Shown: piece by piece, positions 36,901 to 48,946 of the stretch
Position numbering within the stretch: the stretch's first letter is position 1
Layout of the letters: each line of letters opens with the position of its first letter
Source: Tanytarsus gracilentus
Lineage: Eukaryota > Arthropoda > Insecta > Diptera > Chironomidae
NCBI GenBank assembly: GCA_038502055.1
Contig: JAXRKN010000045.1
Span: forward strand, 2,750,501 to 2,814,500
Reading direction: 5' to 3'
DNA: 64,000 bases
Translations under genes and position numbers: made by a program
Notes under the pieces: generated by a model
Told to the model about the DNA's origin: nothing
What the model saw: only the letters and a program-made list of their open reading frames with translations
Databases searched by the model: none

Positions 36901-39900
36901 TTGAAAATGATTGAAATTACCGGAAGCCGTTAACCTTTTTGCCATATATCTTCTCTCTATTGCTTTTAAATACGCCTCAAATCCTCTTCGTTAGCCCATA
37001 AAAATATTTTTCTCTATTTAATGTACATTTGTAGCATTGTTGACGATAAAAATCAAAACATCACTATTTTTTTGTGTATATCTGTACAGCCCTCCTCAAA
37101 CTAGAACTCTTTCGCGTGTTTATTGGTAGGAGGAGATAAAATTGACTTTGCTATTTACATAAAGTGAATCGTTTCGGCGCGGAAAATAAATACATTACAA
37201 CAGATTTTTATGTTTGCCAAAGGGCCATGGAGAAAAACATAATTTTAAGGAGAGAAAAAAGGGTTAGATGAATTTTCTACTCCTATCACACCCCTAAACT
37301 TGCTACAATTATTGCCGAGCACATAAAAAGTTCTGTTCGCAGCACTTTGAGAGATTTCGAGTGCAATAATCGATCTTTTTCAATCTGACGGCTTTGTTAA
37401 AAGAATATTCTGGCCCAATTTTCGAGAGATTATTTTTATAGTCATTGGCGGTGAACTCAACAAGTTTAAGTGACTGTGCACAACAATTTTTTGATAAAGT
37501 GATAATCATGATTGCGAATATTTATGATGGCAATCAAAAAATGCTCTCTTTTTGAGAATGAAAATATGCTGAATGTGTCTGGCGTTCTTTCTATTATGCT
37601 CAAAGAGACGACAACGATGACATAAATTTGTCTCGGAAGAAAGAGAAAATTAAATGAATTGCGATATAAAAATTACATATGATCAAATTTTATTTTGCTA
37701 TTTGATAATTTTGGTTAGAAAAATGTCCACAGCTACAAAATTTAAATATTTCACTTAAATCTTTCTCTATTTGCAATAAGAAAAGTGACCATAAAAATTC
37801 ATGTGAAACCTTAAACTGATGCATGAGAAGAAATAAAAGGGAGCCATCGATAAAGTGTCCCATCTGCCACACTCGAAATGGTCAATAGCAATTTGATATT
37901 AGAAAATTATATATTAATGACACGATAGTCGGGACGCCAACGACCTGTGAGAGTGATCGAAACAAGACGCTGACAGCAGCATATAAATGAGAATTTAAAC
38001 TCAGTTGCATCATAAACAATTTTCAACTAAATTCCAAACTTTTTTTATTAGCACGAAAACAATATAAATCCTATTTATTACCGTATTTCCTCCATCAACA
38101 GTAATTCAAGCATTCTCAGCTCATAACAAGTCTCAAAACTGTCGCAGACACACAAATTTACTGTTCTTGCTCGCTAATATGAAATGTGAAGCTATGAGAG
38201 ACACCCTCAGTGAAAATATTGTGTGTAAGCAACGTGTCATAAATTTGATTCGTGTCGTCTCGTGTGTGTGTAAAAATTCTGTTAATGTTTTTCATATGTG
38301 GAAATTATCTCGAGAGTTTTTGCAACACAAAAATTTTTAGATAAAGTTTTTTGGATCATTAACATTTAAATTTATATTTTTAAAATCAAGCGGGTATGAA
38401 ATTTTATTTTAATTAATCTTCGAGCGTATTTTTTCTTGCGTGACATAAATAAACACCATATCAATACATCATGCGGTGTGGCATGCTTATTACTCCCTCC
38501 GGGCGATTTCATATGTGAGATCTTTATAATATAGGTCGCGTTTTTGTAATCAATCTCAGATCCCTCTCCACGCATGTGAGCTTTAACCCTTTCACTCCCT
38601 CTCTGAATGAATTACAGCAAGACGCTTTATTACATTTTTTACGAAATTAATACAAAATTAAATTTTTAACATCGCATCTTGAAAATTGTAATAAAATCAA
38701 GAGTGTTTAATTAATTTTATATGCGTATATGTGTATGCTCATATCCTTAATTGACAATGTTTGCTCATGTGCTTCAATGGATGTGCAAACAGCGAAGGAG
38801 ATGAATGAGACGCGATAGAAACGAGAAATAAACAAAAGATTTCTGAATCGGTGATTTTTTTACTAGTTGAAAATTTTCAAAGTGAAATTTATTTGCAATC
38901 AGTTATGAAACTATGGTAACAACTTTAATTGAGTACGTTTAATAATTATTTACTTTTAACGAGAAGTTTCTTGTAAATCATAAGTTGTGAAAATATCACG
39001 TTTTCACCCTTGATATTTCGCACAAAAAGGGAATTAAAATGTTTGTTTAAGAGTTGGATTTTAAATTATAGTTGATGGATGTTCGTGCAATATTGCATGA
39101 TATCCTCACTTGAATTTTTTTTAAAGTTTCAAATCGTAATATGCAAATTTTTCATAAAAAATATACAAAAAAAATTTTCAATAAAATTTACTCAATAAAA
39201 AAATTATTTTTTAATTTTCATAAAACAAAATTTAAAAAAATCTTAACAATCTTTTTAAAAAGTAGTGAAAGTGAATTTTTCTTTTGTGCAATTTTTAATT
39301 ATAGAAATGGAAAGTGATAAATTTTTCTTGCATTTTTTACAGTTCTCACTCCAATTGACATTATTTAACCTTCATATATCTCTCTTTTGTCCCTATATAA
39401 ATTTCCATATAAGCATTCGTCACTTTAAAGACACACTGCCGCAGTAATATATATACAAGAGTAGTATAGAGAGAAATTATGCTAGTCAGTGTTTTTACAA
39501 ATTTCCTCAATTCTGATTGGTTCACTTTCACATGCCACGAGACATAATTTCAAGTTCAAGTATAATTTTACTGATTTTTTGTTTCAATCATACAAAAGCG
39601 CACTGTGAAATTTTTCCTGCTTGCACAGTTTTCCCTTTTCCATCTCGCTCGCTCACTCTCACATGTACAGAAAATTATTTTTGCACACTGCAGACATTCT
39701 CGGGAAATTTTATTGCTATTTTTATTATTTTTTGAACACTCTTGCCTATGCTCCTGATCCAGAAACTTTCTCTTTCTATCATAAATTACGACAAGGCTTT
39801 ATTTGATGATATGTGAATGTTAGTTTTGCTGCAATGTTCGTATATAAATACATATGTAAAGTGGCTTTCTGTTATATAATCGAGCTCTTCCTTGTTTTGT

Positions 39901-40890
39901 CCTTGGTTTCCCCTTGAGGGGCTAGTTGTTGTTGCCATCGCTCTTCCTGCATGCGCTGCAAAATTCTTTCTGGAAATTATCGATTAAAATCCCTGTGAAT
40001 ATGTGCAGTAAAAGTGTGTATGAATCAGTAGCTATATGCAAATATAGATGTATAAATTTTAAAAAAGGGGATGAAAATCCCGAAAGGGTTGCAAATTTTT
40101 TTTAAACAATCAATTTTCGCAGTAATGTAAGTCCACTCTTTGCTCTTTAATATTTCAATGTCAAAAATTGCATATCGTTAAAATATTTAATGACTCATCT
40201 TGAAAAAAGAAATATTAAAAGATCAAGAGAAAAGTTATTTTTGAGTGATTGAAATGCAAAATTATTTTATTCTATAAGAAATTTTTTTTCGATGGGTTTG
40301 AAAAGTTATCAAATGCAAAATAAATGTAAAAGCATGCATCTTTATTTCCTCAAAAATTTTATTCGATCTTCAAGTTTCAAAATAAAAATATTTTTTCGTC
40401 ATAAAATTATTAAATTTTAGAGTCAGCTCTAAAAATGTATTTCTCTTTTTAACGTTTTAAAGTAAAATTTTTAGGCTAAATATGAAATTTAAAATAAATT
40501 AAATTAATTAAAAAATACAGATTGTTAATTTTGTTTTAATCGAACAGGAGAAGAACATTCAATATTTATCTAACGTACTTCAAATATTTGAAAATGAATC
40601 TTCGCTAGCTTTCAAATTTATGTCATGCACACATCGACATACACCACAGTTCATATAAATTCCAACATAACTCACGTTTCAAAACTTTCATTCAAAAATA
40701 TTTTTACGCGCTCTCAAAATTCTCTTTTTGATCAAAACTTTTTTCTTTCGTTCCATTCAGATAGTAAAAAAATTCAGAGATGGGTGGATAAATTTTCTCC
40801 TCTAAAGTGCAAAAAATGAAAAAATCAAATTAAATTGAATGGTATTGTTAAAATGTGATGATTATTGTGAGATATAAAACAAAGTTATTG
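21954..40890. other. About 19 kb of A/T-rich intergenic sequence
   Basis: No exon-like segment with protein similarity was recognised on either strand. Open frames here are short, rich in Phe, Lys, Ile and Leu, and not bounded by convincing splice sites. A cluster of RRRCATGYYY-like decamers is at 27599-27669. Regulatory DNA for the flanking developmental and adaptor genes is plausible but not demonstrable by eye. Confidence 0.5.
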
Positions 40891-40895
40891 AAAGA

Positions 40896-40902
40896 ATCAG
40901 TT
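40896..40902 (+). promoter_or_regulatory. Candidate initiator (TCAGTT) for ANKS1
   Basis: An arthropod initiator-like ATCAGTT lies about 20 bp before the ANKS1 start codon. It would give a very short leader and has no clear downstream promoter element, so a 5' UTR exon further upstream is an equally good explanation. Confidence 0.25.
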
Positions 40903-40917
40903 TAGTTGAGAATAATC

Positions 40918-43900
40918 ATGGGCAAGTACGATAGTGGCGAGCTATTGGAGGCCTCAAGAAAAGGCGATTATTCGACTGTAGAGAAAATTTTAAATCATCA
41001 CAAATCAAAGAAATCAGCCTTTCATAGGTAATTAAAGTTCATCAATTAACTTAAACGAAATCATAAAAGATTTTTGTGATTCAAATTTTTGAGAGTAAAT
41101 AAAATTTGCATAAATTAATTAATCACAACTTTTTCATCAGTCTACGAAGGGGAATCGGAATAAATACTCAAGATAGCTCAGGATATAATGCACTTCATCA
41201 TGCAGCACTCAATGGACACACGTAAGTGTCTTCAATATTGTAATAATCCATAAGTGGGTCGACAAGGTGTTGAGAGCGCAGTTTTTAAAAAATTTGCTTC
41301 ATTTCATTAAATTTTTAAGTCAATGTCAGTGAATTTTTGTAAACACGAAAAAAATGCGAAGGCTTCAAACAACATTTCATCGCATAAATTCAATCTACGA
41401 AAAAAAAGTAACAATACAATAAATCATTTGAGGGATTTTTTTCTCTTGCGAGCAAATGAAAATAATTTTTATTGCCTCGACAAATTCAACTCACACACTT
41501 ACTCGCCCACCGCATGTGAACTGCAAAATGACTAATGAAATTCTTCATAAATTTTTTTAGTGATATTGTTCAACTTTTACTCCAACATGAGGGAATTAAT
41601 CCGAATGCCCTCGATCAACGTGGTTCCTCCGCTCTGCATCTAGCAGCATGGGCTGGTCATACAGACATTTGCAAGTTTCTACTGAATCATCCCACACTGC
41701 CCGCTGACCCAAATACTCGCACGGCTGAAGATGAAACTCCTTTACACTTTGCCGCTCAGCATGGACACTTGACTGCACTTATAGAGCTTCTTGCTCACGG
41801 TGCTGATCCAAACATTGTGAACATACGAGACGAAACTCCGCTCGATTTAGCCGCTCAGTATGGTCGATTGCAAGTGGCACAAATTCTCATAAGAGCACAC
41901 AATGAGCTTCTTTTGGGCTTGAAGGTATCGAAGACACCCGTGCATCATACTTCATTGCATTTGGCTAGTCGAAACGGTCATCGTGACATTGTTGAATTAT
42001 TGCTAGCAGCTGGCTGCAATGTCAATATAACTACACCTAATGGAAGTGCGTTACATGAGGCTGCACTTTGTGGTAAAGAGAAAGTTGTGAAGGTGTTGTT
42101 GAGGGAGGGAATTGATTTGGATCTCACAGATCGAGACGGCAGAACTGTTTTTGATTTATTAGACGAGTTTCCACCGCACGTTGTCAACCGCATCCGGACA
42201 GTCATTAATAATCATCGTCAATCGAGCATCTTTGATAGTGAGTCAGACGAGAATATTGGACGATACCAAAAAAGAGGACATAGTTCTTCGTTTGGTGGCT
42301 TTCAAGGTGGTACAGCATCAAGTAATCGAGGACGAAGTCAACAGCAACGAAGATATCGTGAACAATATGAAACTTATGGCGGCACAACGAGTCCATCATC
42401 ATCGATGGGAAGCTTTGGAGGCCCAAGTCCAACTCCTTCAAATCCAGCTGGAGTTTTAGTTGCAATCACGCCTAGATCTGCACCATTAAAGCCACCAAGG
42501 AAGTCACACTCAATATCACCACCCTATCACTCACAATTTAGTCTCATGTCACAATCACTCGATTTAGACTATCCACATCATAGTAGCAATGACCAACTCG
42601 ATGGATCTTCGACCACGTCCTCAAATCATAATCAAAAAAGTAACAAGAGTTCAGTTGCGACACCTGAGAGTGGAAAAGTACCGAGAGCACCGTATGAATA
42701 TCTTTATTTGTCACACAGCGGTGATACCAATGAGAAAAGTCAAAAGCCTAAGAAGGGAAGTGTCCATAAGAAAAAAACACCAGAGGAAGAGCAGAAGAGT
42801 GAGAGCGACTACATCATTATGAATGCACCAATCACCATACCAACTGACTATGATAGCAAAATTGTTCGTGTTGCGAATCCACATAGAAAATTGAGGCGGA
42901 ATAAAGATGGAGATGTTAGCAGTGTCTGCAGCGAGTAAGAGAATTTTTAAATTTATTTGATTATTAAATTTAAAAAAAATATTTTTAGAAACTTTGTTCA
43001 AGTTCGGAGAAATCCAAACGAACCACCGCTGTCACCAACTCACTATCCACAAGCATCGACACCCGAACACGCACCGCCAAGTGCGGAACAAGCCGAACGT
43101 TATATTCACGATAGAATTCGACCACTAAGTCAGGTGAGTGAGGAAGTACAAAGCAAGTCTTCCAGCGAGGGAACTTACTTGCCCATGGATCATTTCAAAT
43201 ACAAGAAATGAGAAAATTTTTTGTTTGTATTGCCTGTGATTATAATTACCGAGATATTATTTCTGTTCTCTCTTATTAAATTGTGTTTCCTAATAATTAT
43301 AGTTATTTTTCTGCGATTCTCATAAATACGCCCAACTTTAATGCTAAAGTAATTATCATTGCCAAGCAGAAAATTGTTCATTATCATGATTCACTCAAAG
43401 CCAAACCTAATAATAAAATCTAGTTTTTGACATGGCTTATTAAGGCATTTCTTAACAACGAATTTTCACTAATAAACAAATAAAATGTGTTAAACATTTT
43501 TCATCCGAGTCAAATAAATTAAAATCTTCCAAATTATTACACGTTTCAAAAAATTAACAGTCGACAAAGAAAACAAGAAATGTAAACACTAAAAGTATTT
43601 GAAATGTGATGTCAATATTTTTCAGCATCACCTCAGATGTGAAAGAATTTGAAAGAAGGAATTTTTGGTTTGAAATTATAAATAAATTTTTGTAGATTCA
43701 GTGCTAAATTTAAATGTGGATGACACTTGAAATTGATCAAAATTTTATTCATACTTAAGAGCGTGCTACAATAATTTCAAGTGTCCCACCCTTGATTGAA
43801 AATTAGTTCATTTCCTGTCCCTAATAATTTTTATTAATTTGTATAAAAATTTCCAAATAGTATTGATTATATTTTTTTATAGTTCATAAACACTTCTCAA

Positions 43901-46900
43901 ATTATATTTATGTATTTTTATTTTTTTGTTTAATTATTAATAAAGTATAAACATTGTTGTAACACCCCATACACACACATATTCTTTTATTATATTGTCA
44001 TTTTTATCATTTGCAATCATTTTCATTAATTACTTGTATAAGCATTGATTTAGTTTTGCCATGTCTCGTTCCGTGTGTGTTTTATTATCTTTTATCTTTC
44101 CACGAAATCCCTCAAATATGAGAATGAAATTGGGGTTGAAAAGAAATTATGTGACACAAAAAAAATTGATGCGATTTAAAAAAATATGAAAAGCAGGATG
44201 AAAAGTCAAAGAATGTTTAGTCATAGAAACAATAAATTCCGCATTCTTTAAAAGACGACTCAATGGAACTTTAAGAATTTTTTATAAATGATAAACGTCA
44301 CATTTATTTTCAAGCCACCCCAATGCCATTTGTCGTGTGTTTGTCGCTGTATAGTTTTTGGCCTCAGTTTATACCCTCGCGTGTTTGTTTTAGTAAGTAA
44401 TTAAAACCGAAAGAAAAACATATTTCATTTTTTTGAAGTATTTATCAGATCAGTCACATGTGAAATGTAATTTTCATTTTGAACACGACCAGCCTTTTTC
44501 TCACTCAAACAGAAAGTGTAAATTTACGATTTTATTATTCTCTTTTCCTCCCATCTCTCCTATGCACACTCTCTCTACGACGTATATACGCGCATTAATA
44601 GGAATACAAAAGGTGTTCCGGTAAAATAGATTTAAATAAATCGTCAGCATCAGCATCAAGTGGTTCACTGAGTTCAGTGTCACTTTCGAGTTCAACCGAC
44701 TGTGTCGAAGAATTTCATGGAGATGTTCCGTTTGCTGGTAAGTTGGGAGTGACTCACTGAGATTATTTATAAAAATACAATGACGTCACTTGAACAATGA
44801 AATGTGGAAATTTATTAAGTGGATTCGACGCATAAATTATCAATTTGAAGTGAAAGAATTCTTTTCTGTGTATTCAGCAGTTTTTTTAAACTTTAACATA
44901 GAAATTCCTTTTTAAAGTAAATATTTAAACGTCACTTTTAAAAAGTGTTTATTATCTTGAGGCTGTATGTGAACTTCACAACTCTTTCATCTTTCAGCCA
45001 GTCGTCTGATAACAAATTCTAAGCGTGCGGTTTTTTAATTTTTCTCTCTCTCTCTCTTTCGTATTTAATAATTCTCTCACTCAACAAACATTAACATAAA
45101 GTAGCACATGTATATAAAAAAAGTGAATTGTTACAACAAAAAAAGAAGAAAACATTGAATTGAGAGAGAGAGAGAGAAAAGATTATTTTTTTGACTTCCA
45201 CTCGCTCAGTTAGTCGGTAGATGCGAAATAGAGTAGTGCTGTTCGATTTCTCTTTGTTGAATCCTCTTTTTTTTTAATTCCGTAATTTAAAACCTTTCCC
45301 ACATTATTTTGCTATAAAATAAATTTCCATGTGAACCGAAAAGAAGTCGAAAGTGATAAGGAGCGAAATCAAACGTCAATTAATATTGAATTTTGAAAAC
45401 ATTGTGATAATAGTGAGTAATTTTCGGTGCCCTTTAACTTTATCTCTATTGTTCTGAGCGGTGAATGCTCTTCACGCTAGTGACCGATATAATTGATACG
45501 AATTGCGAAGAATGTTGAAATTTTATTTTCATACAATTGAAATTGTTTGAAAAGAATTTTTAAAAGCATTGAGAAAATTTTTTTTCACCTAATTCCCTCC
45601 AAAAATTTCTTTCATTAAAAACCCATCAAGAAAAACACATAAAAGCTTTTTAGGTTCACATCAATAAAAAAAATGAGGAATGATCTCAGCAAATAATTGT
45701 CTTAAGATTTTTTTTGAAAGAATATAAAAACCCATAAAACTAGTTAAATGCGGTCACATTACGGAAATATTTCATTCGATGTGAACTCAATTTACCTCTC
45801 ACAACTTCTTTTAAATTGTGCAAGTCTATCGTGGAAAGTTTGTAAATTATGTGACATTGGATGTGAGCAAATTTATTGTCGCGACCTTTAATTTTACGAC
45901 TGCAAAACAAATATATAACTTTAAGTAGTGAAAAATAATAAAGAACTTTTCCTTTTAAGTTGGGGGTTTGCACTTAAATTACGTTATTGGGAATATCAAA
46001 ATTATTTAAATTTTTAAACCGATTAACAGTCATGAAATATTTTTAAAATCTAAAAATATAAAAAAATTATATCAGGATATAATTTATGAATACTTAACAA
46101 TATCGTGACATTTTTTAAAAAAATCTCTCTTACAATCCCCACATCATCCATCAAATGTAAAAACCTCTTAAGAAAAAAAAAATCCTAGACAGACACTCCA
46201 ATGTAGGTCTTTCATATACAACTCGATTTTCTCTTTCTATTATGATTTGCATTCTGTGCACTTTTAACTGGGAAAAAAAACTCTACGTGATCATATGAAA
46301 GACAATAAAAAATGTACAAGCTGTGAATAAAGTTCGATTGCTCAATTCGCAAGCATTGAATTCTTCTCGCATATGCTAAGAGTGACTATTGTTGTGCGAA
46401 AAAGTAATTAATGAACGGAACTCCACTTCAATGGTTTTACAACATTACAAAAATGACTCAACCTAACATCAAAAAAAATCTCTTATAGGACTCTTTAAGG
46501 GATCAACAATGACATTGAATCACCAATCTAATCCCAAAACCTTCACTACACATCTATCAACATTCTCGCAGCATTTAAAGCAAACCGGTGACATCAATCG
46601 AAACGAAGCGAATACCAACATAAATAACAATAATAACCATAGCGGTGACGATCATAATTTGAATCGACAAACAAGTGCAATGAGTCCGTTCGATGAGCAA
46701 GAAGAGTGGGCAAAGATTTCCGAGATTATGGAGTCGTTTGGCAGTGGCATCGCGCGGGAGTCTGTATTTGTACATGACATCGAAAATGAGTTCCAAAAAC
46801 GATTGGGCTTGAGCAAAGCGGGCGAAGCAACGAAACTTTCAACACCAATTGAGGAAGTTTGCGAGAACTTGACACCACTGAAGAGGTGGCTTACTGATAT

Positions 46901-48946
46901 TAATCTCGAGCATTTGGAAGAGTTTTTCCTAGAGAATGGTTACGACAATCCAGACTACATCAATGGACTAATATCGAATGAAAATGATTTGGAAATTATC
47001 GGAATTCCAGTGAGAGATCGAATTGTTTTACTCAAAGAAATTATGAAACTACCAAAACCACATACGCTCATTGAGGCAAATAGTAATAGTAAACTGAATA
47101 ATAATCAACTTCCATCTCCAACGGTTGATGAATGGCTCGCTTCGATTGAGCTGGAGGACTACATTGAAGTTTTCAAGAAGCATCTTTACATCGACATGGA
47201 GAAAATTTTCAAGGTGTGGGAAATTGAATTGCAAGCCGTACTTGAGATAAATAAAATTGGTCACCGTAAGAGAATTCTCCACTCGCTCATTGGCAAACGA
47301 ATTGAGCCTCCAAACATTGAGGAAATCAACGAAGAATCCAGCAGCATCCTCGACATTCTACTTCAAAATAATAAGCATGAAAATAATAATGACGTAGTTA
47401 ATGCGCCAGTTGTGGAGCAGAAATTAATCAAGTCTTCGACATCTTCATCGCGTCATAGAAAAAATAGAGCTCCTCCACCGCCGCCACCGAAAGAATCAAA
47501 TCTCGAGATAAGATCACCATCGGAATTACTCTTATCTAATCAAGGAAGCTTACAAGCACAGTGGAAACATTCAGCATCTGCTCTAGTCTCGGGATCGATC
47601 AAATATGAAGTTTTTGTAAGATTTTTATGAAATTTAACTTATTTAAAGTTTTAACGATTTATTTTTGAATTAAAGTATCTCGGGTCAACAATCATCAAAG
47701 GACTTCGTGGCACCGAGTCGACTAGAAAATCCATTCAGAAGCTGAAAAAAGGAACGTTCATCTCTTCATCGTCGCCTAGTCATTCAACACTCGTTCAAAG
47801 TTTTAAAAGACCAGTTTGTATAGCTATCTCGCATATGGGTGTGCAATTCATCGACATCGACTCACAGGGAGTCATTTGTGAGCACGCCATCAAGAATATT
47901 GATTGTGCGTGTCAAGACGCCGAAGACCTCTCACATTTCGCATACATTACCAAAGATTTTGAAAATAACATTTATTACTGTCACGTTTTCAGCGCCGACA
48001 GTATGGTGAGTTTTATTAAATTGCACTTTTTGACTTTGAAATATTTTTCCTCATCTTTTTTTACACTCACTATTGATTTCATGGGTTAGCTAAAAATTGG
48101 CTTTCCTTCTTTTCTCTTGTGGTTTTGTGATTGGGCCCCTGAGTGATCTGAAAAAAAAATGCTGACCCTCTGGCCCTCGCCCTCAAGTTTTTTTTTTTTT
48201 TTTTATCAAAAGCCTAATTTAGGTGTTTGTTTGGGGGGTTCTTCATTTAGGGTGCGCAGGTGGAAAGGGTAAAAAATTTTTTTTTTGGTTGATTTTTGTT
48301 TTTTATATTGTGTTGATTTTTTTTGATTTGAAAAATTTTTATTAGGGGTTTTTTTTTTGTTTTTTTTTTTTTTTTTTGGTTTTTTGTTTTTTTGTTTTTT
48401 TTGTTTTTTTTTTGTTTAGGATTTTGTTTGTTTTTTTGTGAAATTTTTTTTTTTTATTTTTTTTTAAAAATAATTTTTTTTTTTATATTTTTTTTTAGAA
48501 TTTGTTTTTTATTTTAATTATTTTTTTGGGTTGGGGGGTTTTAATAAAATGAAAATTAAATTTACCCATGAAGTGCGCCGTCCTGTGGGTGCCCTTTTTT
48601 TCAGTTCGGACTCAGGGAGCCCTAATCTACAAGAATCCATCAAAAAAAGTACGAAAAAAAGACGGCCCAGGAAACGCAAGTTTAGCCTAAAAATTTAAAT
48701 TTTGATTAAACCCAAAAAATCTACAGATAGTAAAAAATAAAGAGGAAAATTTTAAAAAATTTCAACATATTTTTTAACATTTAATTTTAGGAATTGGCAA
48801 CGGAAATAATTCTAACGGTAGGTCAGGCATTTGAAGTAGCTTATCAACTGGTCCTAAGAGAAACATCATCAACAACACCAAGCAGCAATTGTGGAAAGCG
48901 TCCAATGTCACTAACAAGCTCTACCTCGATGTCAGATCACGGATAA
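40918..48946 (+). CDS. Anks1: ANKS1-type ankyrin repeat / double SAM / PTB adaptor
   Basis: Eight coding exons join in frame: 40918-41027, 41141-41221, 41561-42934, 42989-43133, 44602-44737, 46489-47615, 47676-48005 and 48791-48946, giving 1152 residues, close to vertebrate ANKS1A. Order of domains: six to seven ankyrin repeats (about residues 5-280, with ALHHAALNGH, ALHLAAWAGH, PLHFAAQHGH, SLHLASRNGH), a long Ser/Pro-rich linker with EYLYLS, the conserved VEEFHGDVPFAGLFKGS segment across the exon 5/6 junction, SAM1 (about 743-802, WLTDINLEHLEEFF), SAM2 (about 827-885, WLASIELEDYIEVF), a poly-Pro stretch, and a C-terminal PTB domain (about 975-1130, YLGSTIIKGLRGTES). The family (Odin/AIDA-1) acts as a scaffold downstream of Eph and growth-factor receptors and at synapses. 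A polyadenylation signal candidate is AATAAA at 49854. Confidence 0.95.
43134..43211 (+). other. Coding-like extension past the exon 4 donor of ANKS1
   Basis: Exon 4 ends at a canonical donor (CAG then GTGAGT, 43134), but the frame stays open for 25 more codons to TGA at 43209-43211. The added peptide (ending GTYLPMDHFKYKK) is not low-complexity and its base composition is unlike the intron that follows. Retention would give an ankyrin-only isoform ending here; AATAAA sites follow at about 43411 and 43472. The constitutive splice to 44602 is supported by frame and by homology of the later exons. Confidence 0.4.
45044..45178. repeat. Inverted (CT)n / (GA)n pair in ANKS1 intron 5
   Basis: A (CT)9-10 tract near 45044-45062 and a (GA)9-10 tract near 45160-45178 are complementary and about 100 bp apart. 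(GA)n tracts bind GAGA-factor-type proteins and are common next to fly promoters. The pair sits immediately upstream of the candidate internal promoter. Confidence 0.6.
45206..45412 (+). promoter_or_regulatory. Candidate internal promoter and 5' UTR exon of ANKS1
   Basis: An initiator TCAGTT starts at 45206 (A+1 at 45208). The six bases at +28 to +33 read AGTGCT, matching the DPE consensus RGWYVT at five of six positions. A good donor, GTGAGT, follows at 45413, so a leader exon of about 205 nt is possible. It could splice to the exon 6 acceptor at 46488, whose first in-frame ATG is at 46509. That would yield a form with both SAM domains and the PTB domain but no ankyrin repeats, as known for ANKS1B short isoforms. 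Inferred from sequence only. Confidence 0.45.
48129..48627. mobile_element. Possible MITE with imperfect inverted ends in ANKS1 intron 7
   Basis: The left end (48129-48150, GATTGGGCCCCTGAGT...) resembles the reverse complement of the right end (48602-48627). Similarity covers about 26 bp with several mismatches and gaps, and both ends continue into G/C-richer flanks. The interior (about 48190-48540) is an extreme run of T interrupted by G, unlike anything else in the window. No target duplication is clear. Alternatives are a degenerate T-tract or a poorly resolved homopolymer region of the assembly. Confidence 0.4.

Noticed and set aside
39517..39735. 72-codon frame with a hydrophobic start upstream of ANKS1
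   Set aside because: Looks like a signal peptide only because of T-rich sequence; no Cys pattern or family match, and an overlapping frame is equally open.
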